Part shown: one piece after another, positions 10,423 through 23,685 of the stretch
Layout: every line of letters starts with the position of its first letter
Numbering within the stretch: the stretch's first letter is position 1
Program-made: the position numbers and the translations under genes
The notes under the pieces: model-generated
Databases searched by the model: none
What the model saw: the letters and a program-made list of their open reading frames with translations, nothing else
Told to the model about the DNA's origin: nothing
NCBI RefSeq assembly: GCF_000499845.2
Contig: NC_023756.2
Span: 4,335,306-4,399,305 of the forward strand
Length of the DNA stretch: 64,000 nucleotides
Reading direction: 5' to 3'
DNA from: Phaseolus vulgaris
Taxonomy: Eukaryota; Streptophyta; Magnoliopsida; Fabales; Fabaceae

Positions 10423-11515
10423 ATGGAAAAGGAAAACATGCTCAAAACTCTTCCAAAAGTTCCAATTCAAGCACAGAAACCTGAACCTGAATGCAAAACA
10501 CCAATTCCAGCTCAACAACAACACCAGATCAAAGATCGTAACTCCTCAAACGAATTGCGCAAACCTGTTACTGTTACTCCAGATCATCTCAGAGTCCCCA
10601 AGGCATTCAAATACCCAGAAAGGTATTTATATACTATCATCAATGGTGAACACTGTTTTTATATTATATTAGGAATTAGGAATTCACCAATAATTTATGA
10701 TAATTTTTTGAATTGAAGGGATCGGTAACAATCTTAGAAAGTAGTATTGATTAGTTTATGTGATTTTCATGAAATTGGAATATCAGAAAAATATGAATAA
10801 AACTCTTGATGAAAAAAATATGAATGCTTATAAACCCTAAATTTATAAAATAAGTCAAAATTTGAAATTTAGCTCAGACAAGTCTCTGGTCAAAATCCAC
10901 TGTATGGATTGATATTTTTTCACAGAATCTTCAAAAAATGTGCTGATTGATTCAGTAGAATTTGGCTGTTCTCCACATTTAAATATTCAGTCCAAGTTAA
11001 ATTTTGTAAAGTGCATGTTGAAATTAAATTGATTTATGTAACTATTTGATCATTTTAAGAAATTTTGAAGAGAGAACATGCAGATGGTGATGACTGTATA
11101 ATTGGGTTAGTGATGTCAAGATGCAATGTTTTTCTACATTTTTCTCAGATATACAAGTCCAACTGATTTGATGATGTCACCAATAACCAAAGGCCTTCTT
11201 GCTAGAACTAAAAGGGGTGGTGGTGTTGGTGGTGCAATGTTACCACCTGGGAAAAATCAACCAAAGGTACACACACCAATAGTGCAGTTACAGATTGTTC
11301 TGCTTCTGCATTTTCTTTTTTCCAGCAATGTCAAATTACTCTTTTTGGGTACTGAAATTTCAGTCTAGTGTAATAATATGAGTATGTAATAACAGTGTTT
11401 GTATGTGTCAATGTCATAACTGCTGCAGATTCTAGACATGCCCTTGAAGGATGTAGGGACTTTTCAGAACAAGTTTCCAATGCAGTTTGATGATAAGATC
11501 AACAACACAACTTGA
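10423..11515 (+). CDS. small plant-specific protein with YTSPTD motif, three exons
   Basis: Exons 10423-10622, 11149-11266 and 11429-11515 give 134 aa; both introns are GT-AG and phases agree. The N-terminal 55 residues are Pro/Gln/Lys-rich and look disordered. The conserved block spans the first intron: KAFKYPER, YTSPTDLMMSP, TKGLLARTKRGGG, LPPGKNQPK. There is no signal peptide or membrane segment. TSPTD and SP sites look like kinase targets. I remember this block from small uncharacterised plant proteins but cannot name the family. The upstream MSA motifs suggest a cell-cycle role; that is inference. A piece of exon 2 is repeated in the 3' region. Confidence 0.75.
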
Positions 11516-11580
11516 AGGGTTCAAAGAACTTTTGATCAATATGATAAATCATGTGAGTGGTTCAAAGGGGGAGACAGAAA

Positions 11581-11620
11581 GAGTCCAACTGATCTGATGA
11601 TGTCACCAAAAATCAATTGT
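11581..11620 (+). repeat. partial repeat of exon 2 in the 3' flank of the same gene
   Basis: The stretch agtccaactgatctgatgat followed by gtcaccaaa repeats exon 2 (11156-11190) with one mismatch in about 30 bases. It lies 66 bases after the stop codon, so is probably within the 3'UTR. Confidence 0.75.
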
Positions 11621-12378
11621 ATAAGGTTATCTGTAATTATATAAGGTTGTCAGGTTTCTGATTTCTTATGCTCAATTTTCTTCTCAAATAGTGACATTTT
11701 GTAGCAGTAATTTGTCCTTGTTATTCAAAAAAAGGTTTATATTTTCAGATTCTGTTGAAAGTTAAAACATGGGCATTAAAAATAAAAATAAAAGTAGTTA
11801 AAATTAATTCTCTTTATTGTAATAAAAAAGCTATTATAATTTATTTATATATATATATATACATATATATACATATAATGTAAACATATCCTTTTTAATA
11901 AAATTTATTAAAATTACAAAATTTGAGAGATTTCTTAAATAATTTTTTATATTTCCTTTCTATGAAAATGCTTTTTAACATTTTTGAAAAATGTAAAAAT
12001 ATTTGTGGGCCTACATATGAATCATGTCTAAGTTTCATTAACATGATACAAGCATATTAAGTGGTTATAATATGTTAAGGAACCAAATAACACTCTGCCC
12101 TCTGTTAAAAAGGCAGAGAAGATATAATGGAGAAAATACTCTGTTTTTATTGAAAAATATATAGTTATTATATAGTTTTTACAAAATTATTTACAATTAA
12201 CAATAACATAAATAATAGATATTTATTGTTGACTGAATACTGTTTCAATAAAAATTACAATAGAAAAGATTATTTACAATAAAATTGTCTCATCAAATAT
12301 TTGAATATCATTTTTTCAATGATTTATATTTAATAATTTATTTTATTTTTTAATATATTTATTTTAACATAAATACAT

Positions 12379-12508
12379 TGTTGGAGATCCCATACTAGAG
12401 ATAAGGACATTTCATAATATATAAATGGGTGCAGACCTCAACCTTATGAGCCGGTTTTATGGGGTTGAGTTAGGCTTAAAGTCCACTTTCTAATATGGTA
12501 CCAGAACA
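12379..12508 (+). repeat. TRIM-like LTR fragment
   Basis: Begins tgttggagatcccat, contains cctcaaccttatgagccggt and ggttgagttaggcttaaagt, and is followed by tggtaccagaaca, close to a tRNA-Met primer site. Related copies lie at 53100-53235 (inverted) and 53645-53740. It resembles the LTR of a small non-autonomous LTR element; a full element is not visible here. Confidence 0.55.
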
Positions 12509-13109
12509 TGGTTTATTATTACTTTTTACCTATTATATAATTTATACTTTCATATATTATATAATCTAAAAATTTATACATAAATTATATATTTTTTTAT
12601 AAATGTATTTTTAACGTTAAGAATATCTAAAAACTAATAAATATTTTTAATTTATCGCACAAATCATTTTTAACTCAATTTATTTAAAATAATTGTAAAA
12701 AAATTATTTTAATTCTTCAACTTTATATATATTTTTTTTAAATAAAACAAAATTAAATTTTGATATTATTTATAAAATAATTTTTTTAACTATATATTTT
12801 AATTTAAAAAAATATTAATTATCATTTATTTTAAAAAAAATCACTTAACGAAATTGACAATTTTAATTGAAATAAAATATTTTGAAATTGACAATTTAAT
12901 GTTCAATTTTATTTAAACTGAAATTGTTGTTGAGAACTTTAATTAAAAGTAAATAAACAGATTAATGGATTTAATTGATGTTGTGTATATATCTGACAAC
13001 TTTAACTCATAAATGTTTATTTCTGTAACTTTTTTTGCATTCACCCATTTATGTAATATTCAAACTAAAATACATCATAATGGTAAAATTTCCTAAACAT
13101 TCTGCAAGT

Positions 13110-13372
13110 TTCTACCATGTTTCAGAAGCTTTGTACAGTAAGGCCTAGTATATCATCCATAACATAATCACAAACTCTAGGGATAACTTCTTTTTCTCTA
13201 GCTCTCTAACAACCCTCCATTGTTATCATATTTTCATCACTGCCCTTAATTTTTTGTTTTAACTACTACCTATTTTTGACATTTTGGTTTAGATTTCTCA
13301 AGAATTAGAAACGCATTTACAGATCAAATGTGTTTCTGTGCCAAAAATGGCACTTTTGGTTCATCATGTAAT
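13110..13372. repeat. copy B of the ~300-bp direct duplication
   Basis: Direct-orientation counterpart of 8947-9250 with small gaps; this copy lacks about 40 bp. It lies about 900 bp upstream of the start codon of the gene at 14302. Confidence 0.85.
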
Positions 13373-13979
13373 GATCAGATACAATGGCCTTTTTTAATAA
13401 AATAAACTACATTTTTTTATTTGGAATCAAAGGAGCTATATTAAGTATGAATGTGTAGACAGTCACCAAATAAAGATATGAATGCATAGATTCTTTTATG
13501 TGAATGATATATGGATGGACTTCAAAACTATAGAAACCTTGCAGAGCTAATGAAAATAGTATTTTCTTTTAATATGATCTTTGATGAAATATTTTTCATC
13601 TAAGGTATAAGGGCTACCAAAGTTTGTTGACTTCTGATATGTCATAATTAATCACTCTGTTACATTAACAGAGTAGTTCCCGAGATCCTCTCCTTGCCTT
13701 TCTTTATCAATGCATTGTGAAACTTTTCTGTGTTTTTCCATAGACAAACCCATATACCCCAAAACCCAGCTTTCATTTCCTTAAATATCCTTTCATTCCA
13801 GATTCTCCCTCATTTTCTTAAATTTTCATCTTGATTTTCTTTGTGATTTTCCATCTCCAGAATCATGGTGCAAAACAGGTTAATCTCGCAATAAACCTCA
13901 TTTTGCACCATTTGTTTTGTTGGAGGGTCGTTGTAAATTGAAGCTACAGGATTTGGAGAATTCAATTCTAAGATTCTGA

Positions 13980-14288
13980 GTAAGTTTTCTAACTTTTCCC
14001 CTATAATTTCATTTGGCGATTGTACAACAAGAGGGTATTCATTTATTATTTTGCATGAAGATAATATGTTGCATGCTGATGATGATGCTGATAATCTCTT
14101 CTTATTTAAGGGTGAATGTAATGTGTTGTATTGTAGCTCGTTTGTGCATGGTCTATGTTGAAATTCTCTTAGTGCAAAAATATAATCTGTTTCATAAGCT
14201 TTTTGATTACCAAAATTTTATGCAGCATTGCAAGAAATTCTGTCAGAATTGTGGTCTAAAAGTGCTACTGCTGGTCTTGCTTTTGCAG
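13980..14288 (+). other. probable 5'UTR intron of the 14302 gene
   Basis: A strong donor (CTGA|gtaagt) at 13980 and an acceptor after a pyrimidine-rich run (ttgcttttgcag) ending at 14288 bracket 309 bases. The start codon lies 13 bases after the acceptor, a common arrangement in plants. Confidence 0.6.
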
Positions 14289-14301
14289 AGTTCCAAAGTA
14301 A

Positions 14302-15754
14302 ATGGCTTATTTGAATTATGAGAGCAAGAAAGGAAGTGGTAAGAAACTAAAAGTGCATTTTGATCTACCTGAGGATGAGGATTATCCCAATCACAAGCGT
14401 TCAGGTTCTTCTGGATCTTCTGGATCATCATTAGATTCTGATGATGGCACAGACAATGCTGATGCCAAGTATGGTTTGTATGGTTCTCCTGTGTGGAGTT
14501 TCCAAGGAGGGTCAACAACCCAATCTCCTCCACTTCAGCTCATGAATTCTCCTGGGTATGACCCAAACAGAATCCCCTCTTCTATATTTAACAAACCTAC
14601 CAGTCCTATGGAATGGAGTGTAGCCTCAAATGAATCACTGTTCAGCATACACATAGGAAACAACAGTTTCTCAAGGGATGCTTTTGCATTCAACAACAGA
14701 TCTGGGGAATTGCCTAGGACTAGTGATATAGCAACACTTCCAACTGTTGAAGAGGGAACTTGTAAAGGCAACAATGTGGACATGGAAAGACACTCTTTGT
14801 CATCAGTTTCGCCAAGTGAAACTTCAGATTCAGTTAGGGAGCAAGACCATGAGAAGAAATCAAATGCAACTGCAGCAGGTTCAGTTGTTGACCCCAAGAT
14901 AACAAAAACATCAGAAGAAGTTGCCACAGATGAAGCAGTGTTGGACAAAACTCCAGATGATCATAGTAAAGAAGCTAATGGAGTTTACCATACGATGGAA
15001 AGCAATTTAAGCACACGTTCATTTCAATTTCCTATGTGAGTTCCCATTATATCTTTCTTCTGTAACATTTAATGCATGCAAATCAAATAGAAAATCTGGT
15101 TTGATGGAATCTAAAATAAGCAACATTTATATATATATATATATACATATTCAGACTAGTTCTTCCAACCTCAAGATTTTGCTAATAATTCATACTATCC
15201 AGCGTTGATCACTAACATGTGTTAATGTCATAATATAATGTACTTTGTCAACAAACTTATACTGTTTGTATTGATAACCACAAAGATATCTCACTACAGA
15301 AATTTGGTGAAGATATTTTACAGAAATTAGTGTTACTTGAACTTCATGTTATGACCATCTGCTCAACCTTTTGGTATTAGACAAAGTTTTCAACCAGTTG
15401 ACCATATCACTGCCTTTTCTTTGGGTAGTTTTTCACATTTATCATATATCTGAGTCATGAGTTGTTAATCTTCACTAAGTGTGTACTAATAATCTCAGCT
15501 TCATCTATCTTTTCTGTTTGAGTTTTGTCGTGCTTTTGACCATCATTTTGTTGCTCTTGAATTCTTTCAGATTGACACCTGAAGGGGGAAGAACTAGTTC
15601 ATCAACAGAGTCAGAAAAGCAAGAGAAAGGTGAAAATCAGGAGGAGCAGCCAGAGAAGGAGTTGCAGCAAAGTCCTGGTTCTAAATCAGAAAAGCCAACT
15701 AAACAAAGTGGCAAAAGCTGGTGTTTCTGCTTCCCTTGTTCATCATGTTTCTGA
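14302..15754 (+). CDS. acidic Ser-rich plant protein with Cys-rich C-terminus, two exons
   Basis: Exons 14302-15035 and 15571-15754 (intron 535 nt, donor CTAT|gtgagt, acceptor ttctttcag) join in phase and give 305 aa. The N-terminus has KKLKVHFDLPEDEDYPNHKR followed by a Gly/Ser run and an acidic patch. Residues about 60-105 hold YGSPVWSF, SPGYDPNRIPSSIF and SPMEWSVASNESLFSI, which look like conserved short motifs. The rest is Ser/Thr/Glu-rich and probably disordered. The C-terminus is basic then Cys/Phe-rich (SWCFCFPCSSCF), which could be a membrane-anchoring or palmitoylation site. I recall similar uncharacterised plant proteins but no proven function. Confidence 0.75.
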
Positions 15755-16330
15755 GAGAGACAGGTCTTGAATGATGTTGGAATGGCAATATAGCTAAATG
15801 ACTAAAATGATGATGGTGACAATGGACATAAAAATTGATCTGCTGGTTACATGGGGATCATGTCTTCTCTAAAATGGTAGAGGAAAGGGTAGTTCCAGAT
15901 TGAAAAAACTGAGCTTCAAGTAAATGGTTAAGAAGGAAATGAGTTTAATGTTAAATGGTATGCATACATGATTATCAATAACCTCTGACAACAAATCAGT
16001 CAAATGTTGATTTATGTAATGCATCCAACACTGCTTTAAAGGGTCCAAATTCTTAGATATTAATCTTCTCTTTAAATCATTTGCAGCTATATGCACTGAA
16101 ATTCCTGTTCATAGATACCTCTGTTTCAGAAATCAAAATTCAAATTTGAGAAATTTAGGTTGTTCATGTACCTCGTTAGTTTTATAATTTAGAGTATCAT
16201 ACTTTTGAATTTGAAACTCGCGAAGTTGAAATTCAGTATATTCAAGCCATTATGGTGTGTATAAGCTTATGCGCATGTAAAATAGAAGATAGCGACAAAT
16301 ATAAATTTAAAAAAAAGAAAAAATTGTGAG

Positions 16331-16335
<5 letters not shown>

Positions 16336-16369
<34 letters not shown>
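16336..16369. repeat. (AT)n microsatellite
   Basis: About 17 AT units. Confidence 0.9.
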
Positions 16370-16372
<3 letters not shown>

Positions 16373-19059
16373 TAATTATGAGTTCAACATAATTATTAGG
16401 TCCGTAAATAATTATTTATACACCTAGATGATATTGAAATCAAATTATTTGTAAGATAATTATTTTAATAGTTATATTACTAATATTTCATTAATATATG
16501 TTTTTTATAGTAATATTGATTTTTGTTTCTAATACACTAGGCATTTGTAGTAAGTAATCGGCTTTTGGGTATGGATAATGATGTCAAAATATTTAATTTG
16601 ACATGATTATTATAATATAATCTAATTTGTTGGTTATCTAAGAAAAAAATAAGTTGATAAAAACTTATTTCAATAGTTTCATACATTAGGTCTAAAGTTT
16701 GAACTAGGAACACAAATTAATTAGCGTCAGGTTAAAGTGATGAAAAACATATATAATCCTAATTTAAATAATAAAGATAAAGGATAAAATAAATAAAAAA
16801 ATTAATTTAATATTTTTATAAATATATGTTTTCATATTATAAAAAATGATAATTAAAATAAAAATATTAAAATAATAAATAAAATAAAATAATTTAATTT
16901 AATATTTTATTAATATATGTTATTATATTGTAATAAAATAAATAATAATAAATAAAATAAAATTAATTAATTTAATTTTTTATATTTCATAAAGTAATTT
17001 ATTTTGATATATAACTATTTTAAAATATAACTTTTTTGTTTATTAAGGTTTGATAATAACTTTTTATTTTAATATAAAAAATATTTTAAATCTAATTTAT
17101 ATTTTTCTTTAAATATTTTTTTACATTTATTTATTTTGAAAATTTAATTTTGTAAAATATTTTTTAAAGTATATTAATATAAACAAATTATTATATCACA
17201 ACATTCAAATCACTTACACATTTTTCATTCATTTATCTTCTCACTTATTTTTCATTAATTCAAATAACTCACCTTTGTAGCTACATGATTGTGTTGTGTC
17301 TTTAATAATCATAACCACTATACCTCTCAATTGTTATTATTAGGGATTAGGGATTGATCCCATCTTAACCATATCTCTCATTTAGAGTTTTAGTTTACTT
17401 CATGTGTATTCTACTATGTCACATTAATTTTAAGATCTTATAAATAAATATATATATATATATATTTCCATTAAAATGTCTTCTAAAACCTTATTTAATG
17501 ATATGCTATTTACACTTCAACCTATTATTATGGAATATTTCTCTGAAACAAAAAAAAAATAATGTAAAAATATTTTTCTTATAAGACATGGATCTTAAAC
17601 ATATGACCATCAATACCCCACCCAAAATATATATGGCCTTATGATTATCACTATGCTTGTCATCACTATTAGTATCCAAATTATTATCATCATTGTTTAC
17701 AATAATGACAACAATCTTAATCATAATAATGGTCTACCACACAATAATTATAGGAGTGATTTTTTAATAACTTTTTTTAAGTTCTAAAACTATTATCTTA
17801 AATATTTTTAATTTTAATAATCTATTCTATTGAATAAATATCACTATAGTTCCTTTCTCTTTTATTATTATTATATAAATATAAGTTATAAGGTCTAAGA
17901 CAAAAAATTATATTCAAATATTTTTTTTTTTTATTAGTTACATAACCTTTATCAAAGTTTTGTTATTAAATATTTTTAACATTTCACTCTTAATATATAA
18001 AGTAATAAATTTGTAACATTCCTAATTTTAGATAATTATATTACTTATTTTGTTTTTATTAAAATATAATAATTAGAAAAAATTACGTTTTAATTTCTAT
18101 GATTAAATTCAAAATTTAAATTTTTTTCATGTTTATTTAGATAAAGTATGAACGGTATAATAAAATAGAATGGAAATAAAAAATAAGAAGAAGAAAAAGT
18201 TTAAATAAATAAATAAATATTGCAGGGCAAGTTTAAAAGAATAAAATAAAATAATCATAATAAATAATTCATTAGTTAATAAAACATTAATATAATAATA
18301 AAATAAAATAAAAACTCTATAAATATCCTACACAACCATTGTTTTCAAACAAACAAAAATCTCTCTCTTTCCCTCTCTCTCATTGTCTCTTTTTATCTTT
18401 ATCATATTTCTCTCTCTATCTCTATCATATCTTTATATCAAGGGAAGTGAAATTAAGTTTTTTTTATATTAATCTTTAATCTTAAACTTATGTGTGTTTA
18501 TTAAGATTTTATCTATTTTAAGTTATATATTGTTTTACTATATTTATTTTTGTGCTTTTATTATTTAATTTAGTTTTATAATATATTTATCTTTTATATC
18601 TATGTTATTTAATTTATTTTTAGTTATCTACTCGTTATTTTATATTATTTTTATTTTTATTAGTATATTTATTCCATTCATATACTTTTCCTTTTATTTA
18701 TTTATGTTTTCATTATTTAATTTACTTTTAGGAATATACTACTCCTTTTATTATTTTATGTTCTTACTATTTAGTAATAATATATTATTATTTTTTTTAC
18801 AATTTATTTATATTATGTCTCACAACATAGGATAAGTATTAAGTTTTCTCGTGATGAGTTAAGGTTATGTTAACACATGAGAGTATATAGTTGGAAATTA
18901 TATTTTGGTAAAATTTAGGATGAAAAGGGAGAGATCATGATAGGATCCAAGAAAGTAATTGTAAAGTAGGTGAATATATAAATAGTTTAGAATAGTGTCG
19001 TGAACTTGAATATTCATAAACTAAACTTGATACTGTTTAATACATGTTCATCATCGTTA

Positions 19060-20480
19060 AGGTTAGTGAGCATGTATTTTTTTGTAGATCGTAAAATGGA
19101 CAATATTCTTAAGAAAATCATAGGCCTTTATTATATGTTTATTGAGATTGATATTTGAGGCTTACAAATATCTCAATTCTTTATGTGTTTTCTTTCATAT
19201 GTGCATGTAGTATAGGTAAAAGATGAACATTCTTAGTAGAAGTTGTTCAAAGAAGTTTTGGAGATCTTTCCTAAGATATTGACTCATGGATGACTTGGTT
19301 TTAACAAATCACATATTCAGTTTTGATTATGTGCTTAAACAATAAAGCATAAAACATGATTTTGTAAGCATAAGATCTCAATATATGCAAATGTTTTGTC
19401 TAGTCGAATAGACAAACAACATTTTTCTCATATACTTTGTTTGGTAAACTTTTTCTTGGACACACGATAAGTACATATAGTCAATAGTATTTCATAGTAC
19501 ATGTCGAACACTCATGAATGTTTATTATATGCATGCAGAGAATGTTTGTCTCTTTGTTTCTTGTAAAAGGATCTCACATTGAAGTGTCTACATCAAAGAT
19601 CTTTTAAAGAATATGTCTAAAGTTGCTCCATGCAAACATATTTTCTAAAAAAAGAGAAATTATAGTCCCTCAATGACAATCAACCTTGTTTGGTCCCTCG
19701 CTTTTTTCAAGTTTGAAAAAAAAAACTACCTGATTTAAGCTTGATAAGTCATGTTGTGTATCAGAGAGTTGTGTAAAATAAGATATACACATTTATTGTT
19801 GCATGAAGAACATTTAATGCATCTTCAAGCTCAAATGTGCACAAATGCAAGATGAAGAAAAAGAAGAAGAACTTTGCAAGACCTCACAACGACTCCAAAA
19901 AAAAAGTTTTGCAACTTAACACTCTTGTAACCTTTAGCAATCTTTAAGCCCTAGTTGTTGAGTAAGAATATTGTTGTGTTTGTTAGCAACCTAAAAAAGT
20001 ATTCTCAATCTTTTATCCATCTTAGGACGTTACCCTCTTTTTGTTAGCAAACTTGTGATAATTTAGATCACATCCTTTGTGTAGACAAATTGTTTAGCCA
20101 GGTTTTAACCAGTAGTTGCATGTTCAAATAATACTTTGTGTTTAGCCATAAGTGATTGAGTCCAAAAAATACTTATTGTGTATAGCCAGGATGGTTGCAA
20201 CCCAAATAATATTCTATGTTTAGCTAAGAGTGGATGGGATCTAGAGAATACTTGTCTTGTATCTTGCAGTATTAGTTTGCTAGTAGAACTTGATCAAGAA
20301 CTGGATATGGTCTGAATTTTCAGAGGAACCAATATAGAAATACATTGTATGAGTCTATCTACTTTTATATTTTTTAAATTACATGTTATTTATTTAAAAG
20401 TAATTAAAGAAGGAGAGTTTTATTTAAACAAATTTTAAAAAGTGTGTTTAACACTGTCGACTTGAAGTTACATTTAACGA
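19060..20480 (+). repeat. decayed LTR remnant, large copia (SIRE-like) type
   Basis: Shares many blocks, in inverted order, with 46620-47530, for example the stretch about a 'gatctcacattgaagtgtct' step and the one around ttgcatgaagaacatttaat. Its right part has features I associate with the ends of large legume copia LTRs, such as gggatctagagaatacttgt and ccaatata. No pol remains beside it. Boundaries are approximate. Confidence 0.5.
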
Positions 20481-21127
20481 TCTACATCTGAAATTCTCAT
20501 AAGAAAACCTCTTAACAATGCATCTATCAAGTTAAAAGATTTCTTTGACATCTTTGGTCTGACGTTGATTTGCAAAAATATTTAAAAAATTTAAATACAC
20601 AATTCAACTATCTTTTTTTTTAATTTCACTTTTTTTTTGGTATTTAACTTACATTTACAAAATAATATTCATATATATATAATGTTTATATTATATATAT
20701 GATATATATATATAATGTTTATATTATGATTAATATTTTTTATAAGAAACCTTTTAATAAAAATTTACTCTTATTTTTTAATTAAATAAAAAATATCTTT
20801 ATATTAATTTGGATGTTACAAAATTCACTTAATATATTCTTCAAAATAAATTTTATACATTATTAATATTATTTTCATGTAATGCATGTTTCTTACATAG
20901 AGTACCATCTTTGGATATAAATAACACTTTTTATGGCATAATCTGATTTTTTATACTATTTTAGTAATGTTTTTATTAAAAAAAAAATGAAGATTAACAT
21001 AATTTTTTCAATTCCTTATCATCTAAATTTCTTATTTTTAGAATTCAAGTAAAAAATAAAACGTCATTTCATACTTTAAATCATTGGTTTTCACTGAGGC
21101 CAAAAATTAATTACATCCACCAGATTT

Positions 21128-21275
21128 TAAAAAGTTCGATGTTGCCTCAACTTTTTTTAAAAAGTTAAATTTGGTCTCAATTTTTTTAAAAAAGTTCAAC
21201 GCGGTCCCAACTCTTTCAAAACAATTCAATGTAATGATCATAATTTTTTTAAAAACGATTTAATGTGGTAACAAC
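21128..21275. repeat. four to five tandem ~32-bp units
   Basis: Units follow the pattern aaaaagttcaatgtggtc then tcaactttttt, with growing divergence: 21130, 21161, 21192, 21222 and 21254. Non-coding. Confidence 0.75.
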
Positions 21276-23685
21276 ACATATAACTCAATGTACAATTACA
21301 TAATCAAATGTGTAAATCATTTTATTGAGAGCAATCTAACTGTAGAAACTACATTAAATAGTTTTATAAACATTTGAGACCATATTGAACTTTTTGAAAA
21401 ATCCATGACTGAATTGACTTTTGATCCTTAATATAAGGACTAAAAGAATAATTAAGCCTAAAGAAAATGAAAACACATAACTAGATCTTCAAATTCGAAA
21501 TGTAAGAGTGGAAAAAAAAGCCCAAAATTGTACCACAAAATTATGCCATAAATTATAGTTAATTGTCAATTCCTATCATAAAAGGTAAATAAAAAATTCA
21601 CTAAAACCCTAATTTTGGGATAGTATGAACCAAAACCCTTTGTGAATCCAAAATCCTCAAACTACACCATATAACAAAAACATTAACCTACTCACAAAGA
21701 TTAATCAAACTTTGCATATGCCTTAATATCAAACATCTAACATTTCAATATTTTCACACAAAATAAGAACATCTAGTTACAATAACAAAGACATTGAGAA
21801 AACTCACAACCATATATTGACAAAGAAATATGTGACAAACTCTAAACTCTCTTATTATTTTATCGTGTTCCTCCCTTCCACATTTTTTTATTGTTTTTTA
21901 TTGTGTTAAGAAATCAATATTGCTAGTTTATTTACAATAAAAAAATTGACAACTCAGTATGCATTTATCACAAAATTTAAGTACATATGTATCATGAATT
22001 TCATTTCAACTTTAATAAATTTTACATTAAATATTATTAAATACCAATAACCTTTTTCATAATAATTAATATAAAAATAAATAAGATATATATATATATA
22101 TAAAATAATTCCTTTTTTGAAGTAAAGTTTCTTTAATTTTTAAAATAACTACATGTGTAAAGTATATTTCTATTTAGTTAATAAAATAACTCGTTTATAT
22201 TAAGGAAAACTTTTAAAAGATTGCATGTGCTTTTTTTTATAAAAGACAATTATGTACAAAGAAGGAAAATAAGTAACAATATTTTCTTTTGAATATTTAG
22301 TATTTAATATATTTTTCTATAGTAGTAAAATATAAATCAAACTATATATGTACAGAAATGCATCTATTATAGACTTAAGAAAAGAAGATAACAAAATAGG
22401 CATATTTTAACATTCATATAATTTCATAAACTTTTTCTTTTGTATTGAGGATTGTGAACATGTTCAAAATATACCATCATATATTAAAAAGTAAATGATG
22501 ATCTTCCATTCAATCTACATTTCACATTCCTATATATCACCTTATTTACATATAATCTTCTACAACTCAACTTAATAAATATTTCAATTTCAATTTGCTT
22601 ACATGAACAAAGGTATCATCCTAACAATTGGAGTGAACAAAACATCTACTATAAGTAAACTTTTAGAACAAATACTCTTTTATAACCATACATCTCCACA
22701 ACCATATCCAAACTCTAACCCATTCAAATTGTTGTCTTTAACTTTATTACTTTGTTTTTCATTATAGTGTTTTCAGCTATCTACAATATAAATGTTATGT
22801 TAAATAATCATTAAATAAAACCAAATTTACGAGTTTAATATACAAAATAAAAGTTTTTAAAAATAAAACAAAAACCCTCACACTTAATTTTACACAACTA
22901 ATATCAAAATAGCATTACAAAATTAATTTTACTAAATAATACAAAATCCTTAAACTTTATTGTCAATTTTAGTACAATTATACCTCATGTACACACACCA
23001 ACATTTACAAAAAAAACTACATATAAAGAGAGATAACAAACAACAACTAATATATTTATTCAATATTTAAGTTTCTTTTATGGTTCTTAAAGTTATTCAT
23101 TATTTTCTTCTCTTCTTCTAAAATATAACTCAAATCTCTTTTAATTCATTAAACTAATATAAAAAAAAAACACAAAAACAATTACACACGGGTTCGGACT
23201 AAATAAAGTAGTTCAGAGTTTTGTTCAAGTTGTGTTGTCCAAACATAAATCCAAACACAGTTCTTCATTGGACTTTGATTTGGAAAAGAAAGTGATTTTA
23301 AGATTGAGATAAAGATTGAACACTACAATAAAGAGTACCACGACTTCAAAGAAAAAAAAAACTCAACTATCTATTTTAAAAAGAACTATTAAATCTAAAA
23401 GATGAAAAATACTTTTGTTTGGCATAGGAAAACACTCTTCTTAATTTTGTGACCCATTTTTTGAAATTCATATATGATTAAAAATAATTTAAGAAAATAT
23501 TTTTTACATTAAAAAAAGACAAAAGGGAGAAGAAACGCGTTTCACAAAGAGAACAGTGCTGAGTTGTGTCTTGTTCTTCCTTCTTCTCCATCGTTTCCAT
23601 CATCGTCTTTCTCTCTTGTCATTACCCTTTCCTCTTCTCTTCAACTTCACTCCAACACCACACTTCATTCTTCTTTAACTGTGAG

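Larger units (their letters stand above)
11621..13700. other. intergenic, AT-rich, with two repeats
   Basis: No coding region seen. It contains short (TA)n near 11846-11878, a TRIM-like repeat at 12379-12508 and copy B of the CRR7-upstream duplication at 13110-13372. A short perfect inverted repeat, ctctgtta ... taacagag, lies at 13661-13680. Confidence 0.6.
15755..23519. other. long AT-rich intergenic region
   Basis: 7.7 kb with no convincing gene. It holds a (TA)n run, an old LTR remnant (19060-20480), CT-rich tracts at 18361-18425 and a short tandem repeat (21128-21275). Open frames such as 18602-18835 and 17506-17724 are low-complexity AT-rich DNA. Confidence 0.65.

Noticed and set aside
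13661..13680. Short perfect inverted repeat ctctgtta / taacagag
   Set aside because: Eight-base arms are expected by chance in DNA of this size; no gene lies beside it that would use it.
18602..18835. 77-codon Phe/Leu/Ile-rich frame
   Set aside because: It is the translation of low-complexity AT-rich DNA, not a membrane protein gene.
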